Source: Pseudocolwellia sp049933045 (GTDB lineage: Bacteria > Pseudomonadota > Gammaproteobacteria > Enterobacterales > Alteromonadaceae). Taken from it: a DNA stretch of 64,000 bases. Below the pieces are notes generated by a model. The model saw only the letters and a program-made list of their open reading frames with translations. It made no database searches and was not told where the DNA came from. Shown one piece after another: positions 8,353 to 16,083 of this stretch (positions are counted from its first letter, which is position 1; every line of letters starts with the position of its first letter). A program made the translations under genes and the position numbers. The DNA lies in assembly GCF_049933045.1 (NCBI RefSeq), contig NZ_CP187926.1:3534001-3598000 (forward strand). Direction: 5' to 3'.

Positions 8353-9819
8353 ATGCAGAAAATAACAAATTTATTCTCCTATCTATTAGTGATTTTATTT
8401 ATAGAATCAATCGCACTAGCAACACTGCACGGCACTTATATTGAAGCTTTAGTTATCGGGCTTCCGAGTTTATTAATCCCGTTATGGATGTTCAGTCAAG
8501 CCCCTAAGTCAGCATTAACCAGACATACCGCTGCCCTTGCAACTATGATCTTTGCTTGTTTACATATCCATCAAACAAACGGATTGATAGAAGTACATTT
8601 CGAAGTATTCATTTTAATGGCTTTCTTAATTGTATTTAGTGACTGGAAAGTATTTGTTACCGCAGTATCTTTAATTATTGTTCATCATGTTTCGTTTTAT
8701 TTTATGCAGTCTGCAAACATGGGAGTTTATGTTTTCACTCCAGGAAACCTTATTTTCACTACCATACTTATCCATGGTGCATACGCTACCGCAGAAGGTA
8801 TTGTTGCGGGTTATGTCGCTAAATTGATGAAAGATGAAAGCTACTTAGGTAATCAATTATCTCATGTGTCAGAAAATATTATGGCTGATGCACATTCAAT
8901 TGATGTACATGTTCGTGCTAATGAAAAATCGAATCCTATTTTATCTAACTTCAACCGTTTGCTTTCATTGTTCAGCACTATGGTTACGCAAGTTAAAAGT
9001 ATTTCAGACGACCTAAAACACAACGCGAATGCCCTAAACACAACCAAAGATGAATTAGAAACGTCGGTTAATCAGCGCCAACAAGAAACCGAGATTATTA
9101 CAGACTCGATTGAACACATGGTAGTTAATGTGGCATCTATTGCAGAAAGTGCATCGCAGTTAAGCCAAAAAATGCTTGAAGCGAATCAACTAACGCAAAG
9201 CGCTAACGAACAAATATCAACGGTAAATAAACAAAACTCTCAGCTCACTTCATCTCTACAACAAACCAGTAATGAAATTAGTGAATTAGCGAACTCAAGC
9301 ATTGCCATTGCAACGGTATTATCTGAAATAACAAGCATTGCTGACCAAACAAATTTATTAGCATTAAACGCAGCTATTGAAGCCGCTAGAGCAGGTGAAC
9401 ATGGTCGAGGGTTTGCCGTAGTAGCAGACGAAGTTAGAGCTTTAGCGACAAGAACTAAAGACAGTACCAATAAAATTTCAGACACAGTTAATCAGCTATC
9501 TGGCTATTCAAAGCGTTCAACAGAATCTATGGAAGTTAACATTACGGTAATCAATGAAATTATTACTCGTACTGATGAAGCCTCTGACATTATTTATCAA
9601 GCCTCAGCACTAGTATCAGAATCAAGCGCTGTTGCTGTTGATGTTGCCGCAGCGGTTGAAGAGCAATCTAGAACAACCGACAGCATTTCACAAAGCACTA
9701 AAAACTTACGTGAAATGGGCGCTTTAGATGCACAAAAAATTACTATGCTAGTTGACGAAGCCGTAAGAATTCAAGCAACGTCAGACGCGATGGGCGAAAG
9801 TGTTGCCAACTTCAAGTAA
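8353..9819 (+). CDS. Methyl-accepting chemotaxis protein with a multi-pass membrane sensor
   Basis: 488 residues. The first ~170 residues form about six membrane helices rather than the usual periplasmic ligand domain flanked by two helices. The rest is a cytoplasmic coiled-coil signalling domain whose hairpin tip (NLLALNAAIEAARAGEHGRG) is the universal CheA/CheW-binding sequence. The membrane domain carries several His residues in or near helices (CLHIHQTNG, EVHFEVF, IVHHVSFYF), which could bind heme or a metal; this is inference. There is no C-terminal CheR-docking pentapeptide. It overlaps the next gene by 20 bp, which suggests coupled expression. Confidence 0.9.
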   Translation: MQKITNLFSYLLVILFIESIALATLHGTYIEALVIGLPSLLIPLWMFSQAPKSALTRHTAALATMIFACLHIHQTNGLIEVHFEVFILMAFLIVFSDWKVFVTAVSLIIVHHVSFYFMQSANMGVYVFTPGNLIFTTILIHGAYATAEGIVAGYVAKLMKDESYLGNQLSHVSENIMADAHSIDVHVRANEKSNPILSNFNRLLSLFSTMVTQVKSISDDLKHNANALNTTKDELETSVNQRQQETEIITDSIEHMVVNVASIAESASQLSQKMLEANQLTQSANEQISTVNKQNSQLTSSLQQTSNEISELANSSIAIATVLSEITSIADQTNLLALNAAIEAARAGEHGRGFAVVADEVRALATRTKDSTNKISDTVNQLSGYSKRSTESMEVNITVINEIITRTDEASDIIYQASALVSESSAVAVDVAAAVEEQSRTTDSISQSTKNLREMGALDAQKITMLVDEAVRIQATSDAMGESVANFK

Positions 9820-10360
9820 CCCAAATCCTCAGAATGGAAGTAAAACCGAAGCCCCACTACATTTATATATTATTGTTTTTGTATGGTTAGGTTTTACTGT
9901 TCTTGCTGCTGCATATTTTATTACTGATCGTTTGGTGGCGTTTGATCCAAGTCAAAAGCTCAACAATATGTCTCAAAATGCCTTAGTAGAAAAAATTAAG
10001 GCTGAATTTGAATTACCTAATAACTTATCTAATACACTCATTAATTTTGTGAGTGAGAACTGCCGCTGTAATCAAACCAGTAGTTCGCATTTGTCTGATG
10101 TAAAAATGACAGCTGAAAGAGAAAACATGTCGGTTATTAATGTTGTTATTCCAGATAACTTCTCAGGTATTATTCCTTCTACTCCTGCCGTATTAGCACT
10201 AGACCATAACAGCGAGCTTATTTATTTCGGTCCTTACTCTGAAGGTTTATCATGTGGTAGTGGTGAAGGAATAATTGATTTAGTCATGTCTAATTATAAG
10301 AAAGGCTTTAACGCGAAATTGATCATGACAAGCACCGAAGGCTGTTACTGTAATATATAG
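9800..10360 (+). CDS. DUF6436-like single-pass membrane protein with thioredoxin-like features
   Basis: 186 residues, with one membrane helix (about 24-46) and a periplasmic domain containing ENCRCNQ and a C-terminal EGCYCNI; these paired CxC motifs are what I remember of DUF6436 proteins, which have a thioredoxin-like look. The start is GTG at 9800 (or TTG at 9803), because no in-frame ATG precedes the membrane helix. It overlaps the chemoreceptor by 20 bp. The CxC pairs suggest thiol redox or metal binding, and a PCu(A)C copper chaperone gene follows. The family name is from memory and is the weaker part of this call. Confidence 0.6.
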   Translation: MLPTSSNPNPQNGSKTEAPLHLYIIVFVWLGFTVLAAAYFITDRLVAFDPSQKLNNMSQNALVEKIKAEFELPNNLSNTLINFVSENCRCNQTSSSHLSDVKMTAERENMSVINVVIPDNFSGIIPSTPAVLALDHNSELIYFGPYSEGLSCGSGEGIIDLVMSNYKKGFNAKLIMTSTEGCYCNI

Positions 10361-10468
10361 CTACAACACATAGAGCCTAACACCCCACATAAAAAGGTTT
10401 TAAAGACCTATTGTTAATGGCACACTTTAGCATCGGAATTTTAAATCCAAGTCGACAAGGATGAAATA

Positions 10469-10936
10469 ATGTTTATTTTTAAGAATTTATTATCAAAATT
10501 AATAACACCACTATTTGCACTTTTTATTGTTATGTCGAGCCAAGCTTCATTCGCTGAAACAACACAAGCTAATGAACATATATCATTTAATGCACCTTGG
10601 GTACGCGCAATGCCGCCTACGGTTATGCATACGGCTGGTTATGCTGAAATACATAACGCGAGCCCTGTTGCTGATAAACTCATTAACGTATGGAGCTCAG
10701 CAATCACTACAATAGAAATACATCAAACCAAGCAAGTAGATGGCATTTTTAAAATGTTAGAAGCAGAAAACCCAACCATACCGCCTAACGGAAAACTTGT
10801 ATTACAACCTGGTGGTTATCACCTCATGATGATGGGCATAAAAAGTCCGTTAATTGAAAACGAAACGCTAGTGATCAACTTTGAATTTGAACGCGCTGGT
10901 GTTGTACAAATGAATTTTCCAATACGTAAAAAGTAA
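10469..10936 (+). CDS. Periplasmic copper chaperone PCu(A)C
   Basis: 155 residues with an N-terminal signal peptide (cleavage near residue 29). It has the exact copper-binding spacing of the family, H-x10-M-x21-H-x-M: His85, Met96, His118 and Met120. These proteins bind Cu(I) and deliver it in the periplasm, typically to the CuA centre of cytochrome oxidase. A clear ribosome binding site (AAGGATG) precedes the ATG. It lies 5 bp ahead of a lipoprotein gene, so the two likely form an operon. Confidence 0.93.
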   Translation: MFIFKNLLSKLITPLFALFIVMSSQASFAETTQANEHISFNAPWVRAMPPTVMHTAGYAEIHNASPVADKLINVWSSAITTIEIHQTKQVDGIFKMLEAENPTIPPNGKLVLQPGGYHLMMMGIKSPLIENETLVINFEFERAGVVQMNFPIRKK

Positions 10937-10941
10937 ACCGT

Positions 10942-11988
10942 ATGCAGCTATCGCGTTTATACCCGTTTCACTTTAATTTAGCGGGTTTCTCTCAACTAAA
11001 AGTCAAAGTAAGAGTTATCGTTACCGCGCTAACGATTTTACTGCTTACTAGCTGTGATATGACCGATGTGCATACTTCTAGCCCAACCTCTTCCTTCCCT
11101 CAAACCGACTCATTAGTTGAAACGTCTGATATTTCTTACGATGGTAAATACACCTTAATTACTGACGAAAAAAGCATTTGCTTGTGGAATAATCTAACTC
11201 AAAATCCACAATTACCATGCTTAACAGGTGAAGCTAGAAAATATATAGAAATAGTAAAAATTGCTAAAAACAATCAATATTTTATTACCTCAAACCGTGT
11301 CTCGGTGCGTTTATATTCAATACAAAGTGGCTTACTGATTGGAGAGTGGTCGTTACCAGATCACATTATTACCGACATCGCTTTATCAAAAGACTCTGAT
11401 GTTATTTTATTAGGATTTAGAAGTGGAAAAGTAAGTGTTATTAACCCTTTTACCAAAGTGATGGCGACTTACCAAATGCATAAACTAGATATTAATTCGG
11501 TGAGTATTTCAGACGATGGTTTAACGGCTTTTACAGGCTCTAGCGATAAAACAGCCAAGTACTGGAATGTGCTTACAGGCGAAACAATTTATAACTTCAA
11601 TCACATGTCACGCGTTAATCATGTGGCATTAAGTGCAGATCAAAGTATTGGCTTTTCAATTGATGGGATCAAAGATAAAAACATATGGAATTTAAAAACA
11701 GGCGAGTTAATTTCAGAGCTTGATTCTCATGTACGCTTTATGGTGTTTAACGATTCAGAAATTTCAGCTGACAATAGCTTATTACTCACAGGCTCACCTA
11801 AACAAACTATCCAACTATGGCGACTAACCGACGGAAAACTGATTGCTGAATGGCAAGCAACTCACCTTAAAAAACGTTCTTCCGTGTTGAGTGTTGCCTT
11901 TAAAGGAAATTCGATACTAAGCAGTACCAGCGACGGTATTTTAGAAGAGTGGCAGTTACCGTCGCCGTCTATTATTAATCAGCCTTAA
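10942..11988 (+). CDS. WD40-repeat lipoprotein
   Basis: 348 residues. A lipobox (LLTSC, Cys about residue 38) follows a hydrophobic stretch, so the mature protein is a lipoprotein. The rest holds about six WD40-type blades; recognisable pieces include AFTGSSDKTAKYWNVLTGE and LLLTGSPKQTIQLWRLTDG. WD40 propellers are protein-interaction scaffolds. Its start 5 bp after the PCu(A)C stop suggests a shared function in envelope or copper handling, which is inference. The leader before the hydrophobic core is long, but no alternative start codon is available. Confidence 0.8.
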   Translation: MQLSRLYPFHFNLAGFSQLKVKVRVIVTALTILLLTSCDMTDVHTSSPTSSFPQTDSLVETSDISYDGKYTLITDEKSICLWNNLTQNPQLPCLTGEARKYIEIVKIAKNNQYFITSNRVSVRLYSIQSGLLIGEWSLPDHIITDIALSKDSDVILLGFRSGKVSVINPFTKVMATYQMHKLDINSVSISDDGLTAFTGSSDKTAKYWNVLTGETIYNFNHMSRVNHVALSADQSIGFSIDGIKDKNIWNLKTGELISELDSHVRFMVFNDSEISADNSLLLTGSPKQTIQLWRLTDGKLIAEWQATHLKKRSSVLSVAFKGNSILSSTSDGILEEWQLPSPSIINQP

Positions 11989-12027
11989 CTTTTACTTTTA
12001 GCCGATTTATAAGTTTAGCAAGAACAA

Positions 12028-13200
12028 TTAAACACTTGCAGCATGAACATGTTTAGGCTGTGAGAAGTGCTTCCACACTAATCTTAATAACAATCCAGCT
12101 AACACAAACGATGTCATGTACATAAACCATTCTGGTAATATTTCGTGATGCTCGCCTAACATAGGAGCAACCACAATACCGTAATGTTCAACAAGGTAAT
12201 CGGTTAATAAACCAAATAATACCGCAACACCAATCACACCAACTAAATAAGCCACAATCGCTCTTTTACCTAATTCTTTTGCGACTATACCTAAGGTAGC
12301 AACATTAGTTGCAGGACCCGCTAACATGAACACAAGTACAGCACCTGGCGATACGCCTGATAATAATAATCCAGCAGCAATAGGTGTTGATGCCGTTGCA
12401 CATATATACATTGGAATACTCACTAAAATCACAACGACCATAGCAACAATGCCATTACCCCATTGTAGAAAGAAATTCTCAGGTACAAAGGTTTGTACCA
12501 GTGCAGCAAAGAATAAACCAATGAGTAACCATTTTGCTGTATCAGCTAATAACGAAGTACTGCTATAGGCAACAGCTTGGCTAAACTTAGCCCAATGGCT
12601 TTGAGTTGTAGCACCTGTATTAAGTGCACTAGCATCCGTCTTAGCACAACAAGACTTTTTAACAGGTTCAGCCACAGCTTTAGTACTACAACATGAAGTT
12701 TTAGCAGGTTCAGCTTCTACTTTTGCCTTTGTACTACAACACGCACTTGTTGCTGCTTGTGTGTTTTTTTCAGGTAAAGATTCAGCAGTAACTTCAATTG
12801 GCTTTTTCTCACTGCCCACTAATACACCCGCTACAATCGCGCTACATATTGCCGCTATAGGTCTTATTATCGCCATAAAAGGGCCGAGTAAAACATAAGA
12901 TACCGTAATAGAATCTACGCCCGTTTCAGGTGTAGAAACCAGGAAAGCAGTAGTTGCACTTTTTGATGCTCCAGCTCGTCTTAAACCTAATGCTGCAGGT
13001 ATAACACCACATGAACATAATGGCATAGGCGCACCTATTAATGCCGCTTTCACGGTTGTTAAAAAGCCTTCTTCACCTAAATGCTTATTTAAAAAGTCTT
13101 TAGGTAAATACACATTAATTAAGCCTGCAATAAACAACCCCAACAATAGCCACGGAGCTGATATTAAAAACAATTGACCAAAATTAGTAAGTAATTCCAT
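12028..13200 (-). CDS. SO_0444-family Cu/Zn efflux permease
   Basis: 390 residues. Two multi-helix permease halves (YraQ/DUF318 type) contain the repeated signatures GAPMPLCSCGVIPAALGLRR and SIPMYICATASTPIAAGLL. The central cytoplasmic loop (about 148-195) carries three Cys-rich segments (SACCSTKAK, TSCCSTKAV, KSCCAKTDA), as expected for soft-metal capture. It would export Zn or Cu from the cytoplasm. The start overlaps the MerR regulator by 17 bp, so the two form a metal-responsive operon driven from the promoter at about 13655. Confidence 0.85.
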   Translation of the reverse strand: MELLTNFGQLFLISAPWLLLGLFIAGLINVYLPKDFLNKHLGEEGFLTTVKAALIGAPMPLCSCGVIPAALGLRRAGASKSATTAFLVSTPETGVDSITVSYVLLGPFMAIIRPIAAICSAIVAGVLVGSEKKPIEVTAESLPEKNTQAATSACCSTKAKVEAEPAKTSCCSTKAVAEPVKKSCCAKTDASALNTGATTQSHWAKFSQAVAYSSTSLLADTAKWLLIGLFFAALVQTFVPENFFLQWGNGIVAMVVVILVSIPMYICATASTPIAAGLLLSGVSPGAVLVFMLAGPATNVATLGIVAKELGKRAIVAYLVGVIGVAVLFGLLTDYLVEHYGIVVAPMLGEHHEILPEWFMYMTSFVLAGLLLRLVWKHFSQPKHVHAASV

Positions 13201-13600
13201 CGTCGTCCTCCAAAGTTGTCAAAATAGAGCAGTTAGCCGCGCTTTTGTCGCCACCATCACATGCTTGTATCAATTTTTTTAAAGATGATTGTATTGCTAT
13301 CAGTTCACTGATTTTTTCGTCAACTTGTTGTAACTTATGTTCAGTAAAGGATTTAACCTCATGACATTTATGACTGCCCTTATCTACTTGAATAGACAGT
13401 AACTCTTGAATGTCTTTTAACGTAAAACCACATTTTTTAGCACTAATAATAAACTGTAAACTGCGCAGATTATTATCGTTATATAATCGATAACCTGTTT
13501 CAGATCGTGAACAGGGTTTTAACAAACCATGTTTCTCGTAATATCTTAAAGTATCTGTAGTTACCGACAGTTTTTTTGCTAGTTCACCTATTTGATACAT
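13184..13600 (-). CDS. MerR-family metal-responsive regulator, ZntR-like
   Basis: 138 residues: N-terminal MerR winged helix (YQIGELAKKLSVTTDTLRYY), dimerisation helix, and a C-terminal metal-binding loop CDGGDKSAANCSIL that closely matches the ZntR pattern (Cys-x8-9-Cys followed by SIL). A Cys in the KCHEVKSF segment and a nearby His could be further ligands. It should activate its own operon when Zn (or a similar divalent metal) binds, by untwisting a promoter with an over-long spacer; that promoter is visible upstream. Confidence 0.88.
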   Translation of the reverse strand: MYQIGELAKKLSVTTDTLRYYEKHGLLKPCSRSETGYRLYNDNNLRSLQFIISAKKCGFTLKDIQELLSIQVDKGSHKCHEVKSFTEHKLQQVDEKISELIAIQSSLKKLIQACDGGDKSAANCSILTTLEDDDGITY

Positions 13601-13639
13601 AACCTACTCAACATAACTCTTTAAATTTATTCTAGCTTA

Positions 13640-13671
13640 ACTGTACACCTTGGAGTTAAGACCAAGGTCAA
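13640..13671 (-). promoter_or_regulatory. MerR-type promoter with 20-bp spacer and operator dyad
   Basis: On the minus strand, a -35 element TTGACC and a -10 element TACAGT are separated by 20 bp, the long spacer typical of MerR-family targets. The spacer holds a perfect dyad ACCTTGG-N8-CCAAGGT (13647-13668). It sits 40 bp ahead of the zntR-like gene. Confidence 0.88.
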
Positions 13672-13686
13672 TGACTTTTTTACTTT

Positions 13687-14034
13687 TTAACCTACCGATT
13701 TCTTAATCTCATCAATATGACAAGTTATCGCTTTAACATTTTCATAGCCGACACGCTGTAATTGCTCTGCCGCGAATACGGCTCTAACACCTGACGAGCA
13801 ATGAATATAAATAGGTAATTCAGCATTCGGATATAGCTGCAACATTTTCATTTCTAATAACCCACGAGGAATATTAATAGTGCCTGCAATAACATTATCC
13901 GCAACTTCGCTAGGCTCTCGCACATCCACAACAACACCGTTATTTTGTTTAACTTCATTAAAAGCAACAGCGGCTGTAGTTATATTAATATTGGTTTTTA
14001 TGTCGGCTATCACTGTTGGAATGGTTTTAAGCAT
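13687..14034 (-). CDS. Single-domain rhodanese-like protein
   Basis: 115 residues forming one rhodanese domain (about 20-115). The CH2A-like motif VVDVREPSEVADNVIAGTIN and the catalytic loop HCSSGVRA, with Cys79 as the persulfide-forming residue, are intact. It could act as a sulfurtransferase or in sulfur relay. No signal peptide is apparent. A good ribosome binding site (AAGGAAA) precedes the ATG. It is read in the same direction as the MerR operon but lies upstream of that operon's promoter. Confidence 0.88.
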   Translation of the reverse strand: MLKTIPTVIADIKTNINITTAAVAFNEVKQNNGVVVDVREPSEVADNVIAGTINIPRGLLEMKMLQLYPNAELPIYIHCSSGVRAVFAAEQLQRVGYENVKAITCHIDEIKKSVG

Positions 14035-14149
14035 GATAATTTCCTTTCATATAAGTGTATTAAATGGCTAAGATTAATGACGTATTTGAAGTATAATTAC
14101 ATGAATTTTAAACTTCAGTTAATATTAATTACATTCATTTTGAGATTTT

Positions 14150-14653
14150 ATGCTGCCATCCCTCGTTGAAAAATTAATAGAAAGTTGTACTCGCGAAGAT
14201 CACATCGACGTGAAAGCTTTTTGTGAAGCATTAGGTGTAACAATAGCGCTTCGACCTGAAATCAAAAACCTGTGTGAAATACATTTAGAAGGCGAGACAA
14301 AAAGCCCTGTTATTTCGTTAAGCCCAACGCTCGACAAAAAAACAAAATTCACTTTTGTTGTTATCGCATTAGCTGAATATATTTTAACGCCAGACCGTGT
14401 GGCACGTATGGGGATTTGCTACGACATTTTCTTTCTACAAGACATTTATCATCAACGTCATGGCTACAGAATGTTATTAGCCACACGTATCGCACTGCCT
14501 GAAAAACTCGTTAATATTGCTGGTTCAACCAGCCCTGATGCAGAACATATCATCAATAATTCTAACTACTTGCCACAATTTCTTCGCTGCTGTGTAAACA
14601 ATAGTTCAGCGCTTTTCTTACTAGCAAACTTTAGTGACTTACCTAGTAACTAG
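14150..14653 (+). CDS. ImmA/IrrE-like protein lacking the zinc-protease motif (tentative)
   Basis: 167 residues. The first half has the layout of an ImmA/IrrE peptidase domain: a short N-terminal helical part (VKAFCEALGVTIALRPE), a beta segment (SPVISLSPTLD), then a helix where HExxH should be. Here that helix reads FTFVVIALAEYILTP, with no zinc ligands, so proteolysis is unlikely. The C-terminal half (HGYRMLLATRIALPEKL) would match the substrate-helix part. Such degenerate relatives may be regulators. The family assignment is by pattern only; it may be an unrelated hypothetical protein. Confidence 0.45.
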   Translation: MLPSLVEKLIESCTREDHIDVKAFCEALGVTIALRPEIKNLCEIHLEGETKSPVISLSPTLDKKTKFTFVVIALAEYILTPDRVARMGICYDIFFLQDIYHQRHGYRMLLATRIALPEKLVNIAGSTSPDAEHIINNSNYLPQFLRCCVNNSSALFLLANFSDLPSN

Positions 14654-14656
14654 CTA

Positions 14657-14816
14657 ATACCAAACGGATTAATTTATTGAGCAACTTAGAGCTACATTAG
14701 CAAGCTTAGAACAAGAAAAATTGATTAAACATAGTTATTCTATATTTTTTTAATTTTGTGATGTTATCAGTTTGCTAATGAGCTCCCGAAGGGCGAGAAT
14801 TTAATCCGTTTGGTAT
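14657..14816. mobile_element. 160-bp MITE-like element with 16-bp perfect terminal inverted repeats
   Basis: ATACCAAACGGATTAA at the left end is exactly inverted at the right end (TTAATCCGTTTGGTAT). The interior has no ORF and includes a small hairpin near the right end (about 14781-14796). The element begins 3 bp after a stop codon. Only one copy is seen here, so mobility is inferred from structure. Confidence 0.6.
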
Positions 14817-14872
14817 AATAACTAAAGAAGAACTCACCTCATGCTTATCCGTTTTTATATGAGTATTTCAAA

Positions 14873-15652
14873 TTAGCCACTGTATGGAATATAACGAATT
14901 TTCTTAATCACTTTTTTTAGCTCAGTGAAGTTTATTTGATCAAAGTTTTTAAGCTGTTCATTCAAGATATTTCTGTTGGGTATTTCAGCTAAACTACAAA
15001 TCAACACAATATTTTTATAATCATCAAATTCAATCAAAGCAATATATGGGAAGTGTTGTTTAATACCGATTAGCGCGGTTAACAGCTGCTCATCTGACTC
15101 TGCTTGCAAGTTGATCATCACAACGGTTTTATCGGTGGTAATGCTTTTGAGTTGAAAATAAAAATCTTGCGTAAAGAGAAATTCAGGGCTTTTTTCTTCT
15201 ATAAATAAGTCACACAAAACCACATCATATTTGGTATAAGCTTGGCTATGGGGTTGTTGGATAAAATCTTCAGCTTTTTGGCAAACCACATGCACTTTTT
15301 TAGGTAAATTAAAATAACGTTTCGCCATATCAATAACAGCTTGAGATGATTCAACCGAGGTAATTATAACACTAGGAATAGTTGCCAAAGCACGCTCTAG
15401 CGAAGCTCCTCCTAATCCTAAGTTTAAAACTTTAAGTGGTCGATTCTTCCATAATAAAAACACTAATAACGATTGAGATATCGGCGTTAAAATTTGCTCA
15501 GGCGTAGCTTTACACATTAAAGATTGAACAACCTCGCCACCGTATTCAAACCATCGGTAATCTGTAGTTTCTTTAACACTTAACACACTGCCATTTACAT
15601 CTTGCTGATGCACTAAACTATGTTTTTTTGTTAATAATTTTTTAAAATCCAT
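14873..15652 (-). CDS. Spermidine-synthase-fold methyltransferase-like protein
   Basis: 259 residues. The central part has the Rossmann nucleotide-binding loop LNLGLGGASLERAL, an acidic residue after strand 2 (SVESSQAVI), and VVLCDLFIE, matching the spermine/spermidine synthase and class I methyltransferase fold. The length is close to the polyamine synthase family, but the usual polyamine-site DGxxQ signature is not evident, so a polyamine product is not assured. It is a monocistronic minus-strand gene. Confidence 0.7.
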   Translation of the reverse strand: MDFKKLLTKKHSLVHQQDVNGSVLSVKETTDYRWFEYGGEVVQSLMCKATPEQILTPISQSLLVFLLWKNRPLKVLNLGLGGASLERALATIPSVIITSVESSQAVIDMAKRYFNLPKKVHVVCQKAEDFIQQPHSQAYTKYDVVLCDLFIEEKSPEFLFTQDFYFQLKSITTDKTVVMINLQAESDEQLLTALIGIKQHFPYIALIEFDDYKNIVLICSLAEIPNRNILNEQLKNFDQINFTELKKVIKKIRYIPYSG

Positions 15653-16083
15653 AAAAATATATAAAACCTATAACCCATCAAAAATATTGTTAAGCGCAAC
15701 TAAACTTAATATTAACAAACTTAGCTCTTATAGGAGTAAATGATCACATAATTTAATGTAAGCTTTCGTTTTTACCATTGTATTTTAGTCCTTTACAAGG
15801 TTATTTAATTCAAATTCTACTCATGAGTTTTGTAACCAAAATGTATAAAAAAAGTTACTGCATCTAACTAATTTATATATCTTTTACTTATTTTTATTTT
15901 ATCTTTAAAGCTAACCAAAAAGGCTATTTACATAAAATATCCAATTTTTCAGCGACAAAAAAAATAACTGCTATTCTTATTATTAACGTCTGTCCCCTTT
16001 TAATATTACCTATAAATAATAATTACAATAAAAGCAGTTAAGGAAGTTAAAGGAAGTTAATAATAAAAAAGGAAATCTCAAAC
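15653..16083. other. AT-rich leader region of the giant surface protein gene
   Basis: No gene is seen in this 431-bp stretch. Near its end a 10-bp word AGGAAGTTAA is tandemly duplicated (16041-16060), just upstream of the apparent ribosome binding site AAGGA at 16069-16073. I see no riboswitch that I can recognise. Confidence 0.6.

Noticed and set aside
15653..16083. Riboswitch (such as cyclic-di-GMP type) upstream of the giant surface protein
   Set aside because: No conserved core of a known riboswitch class could be recognised by eye.
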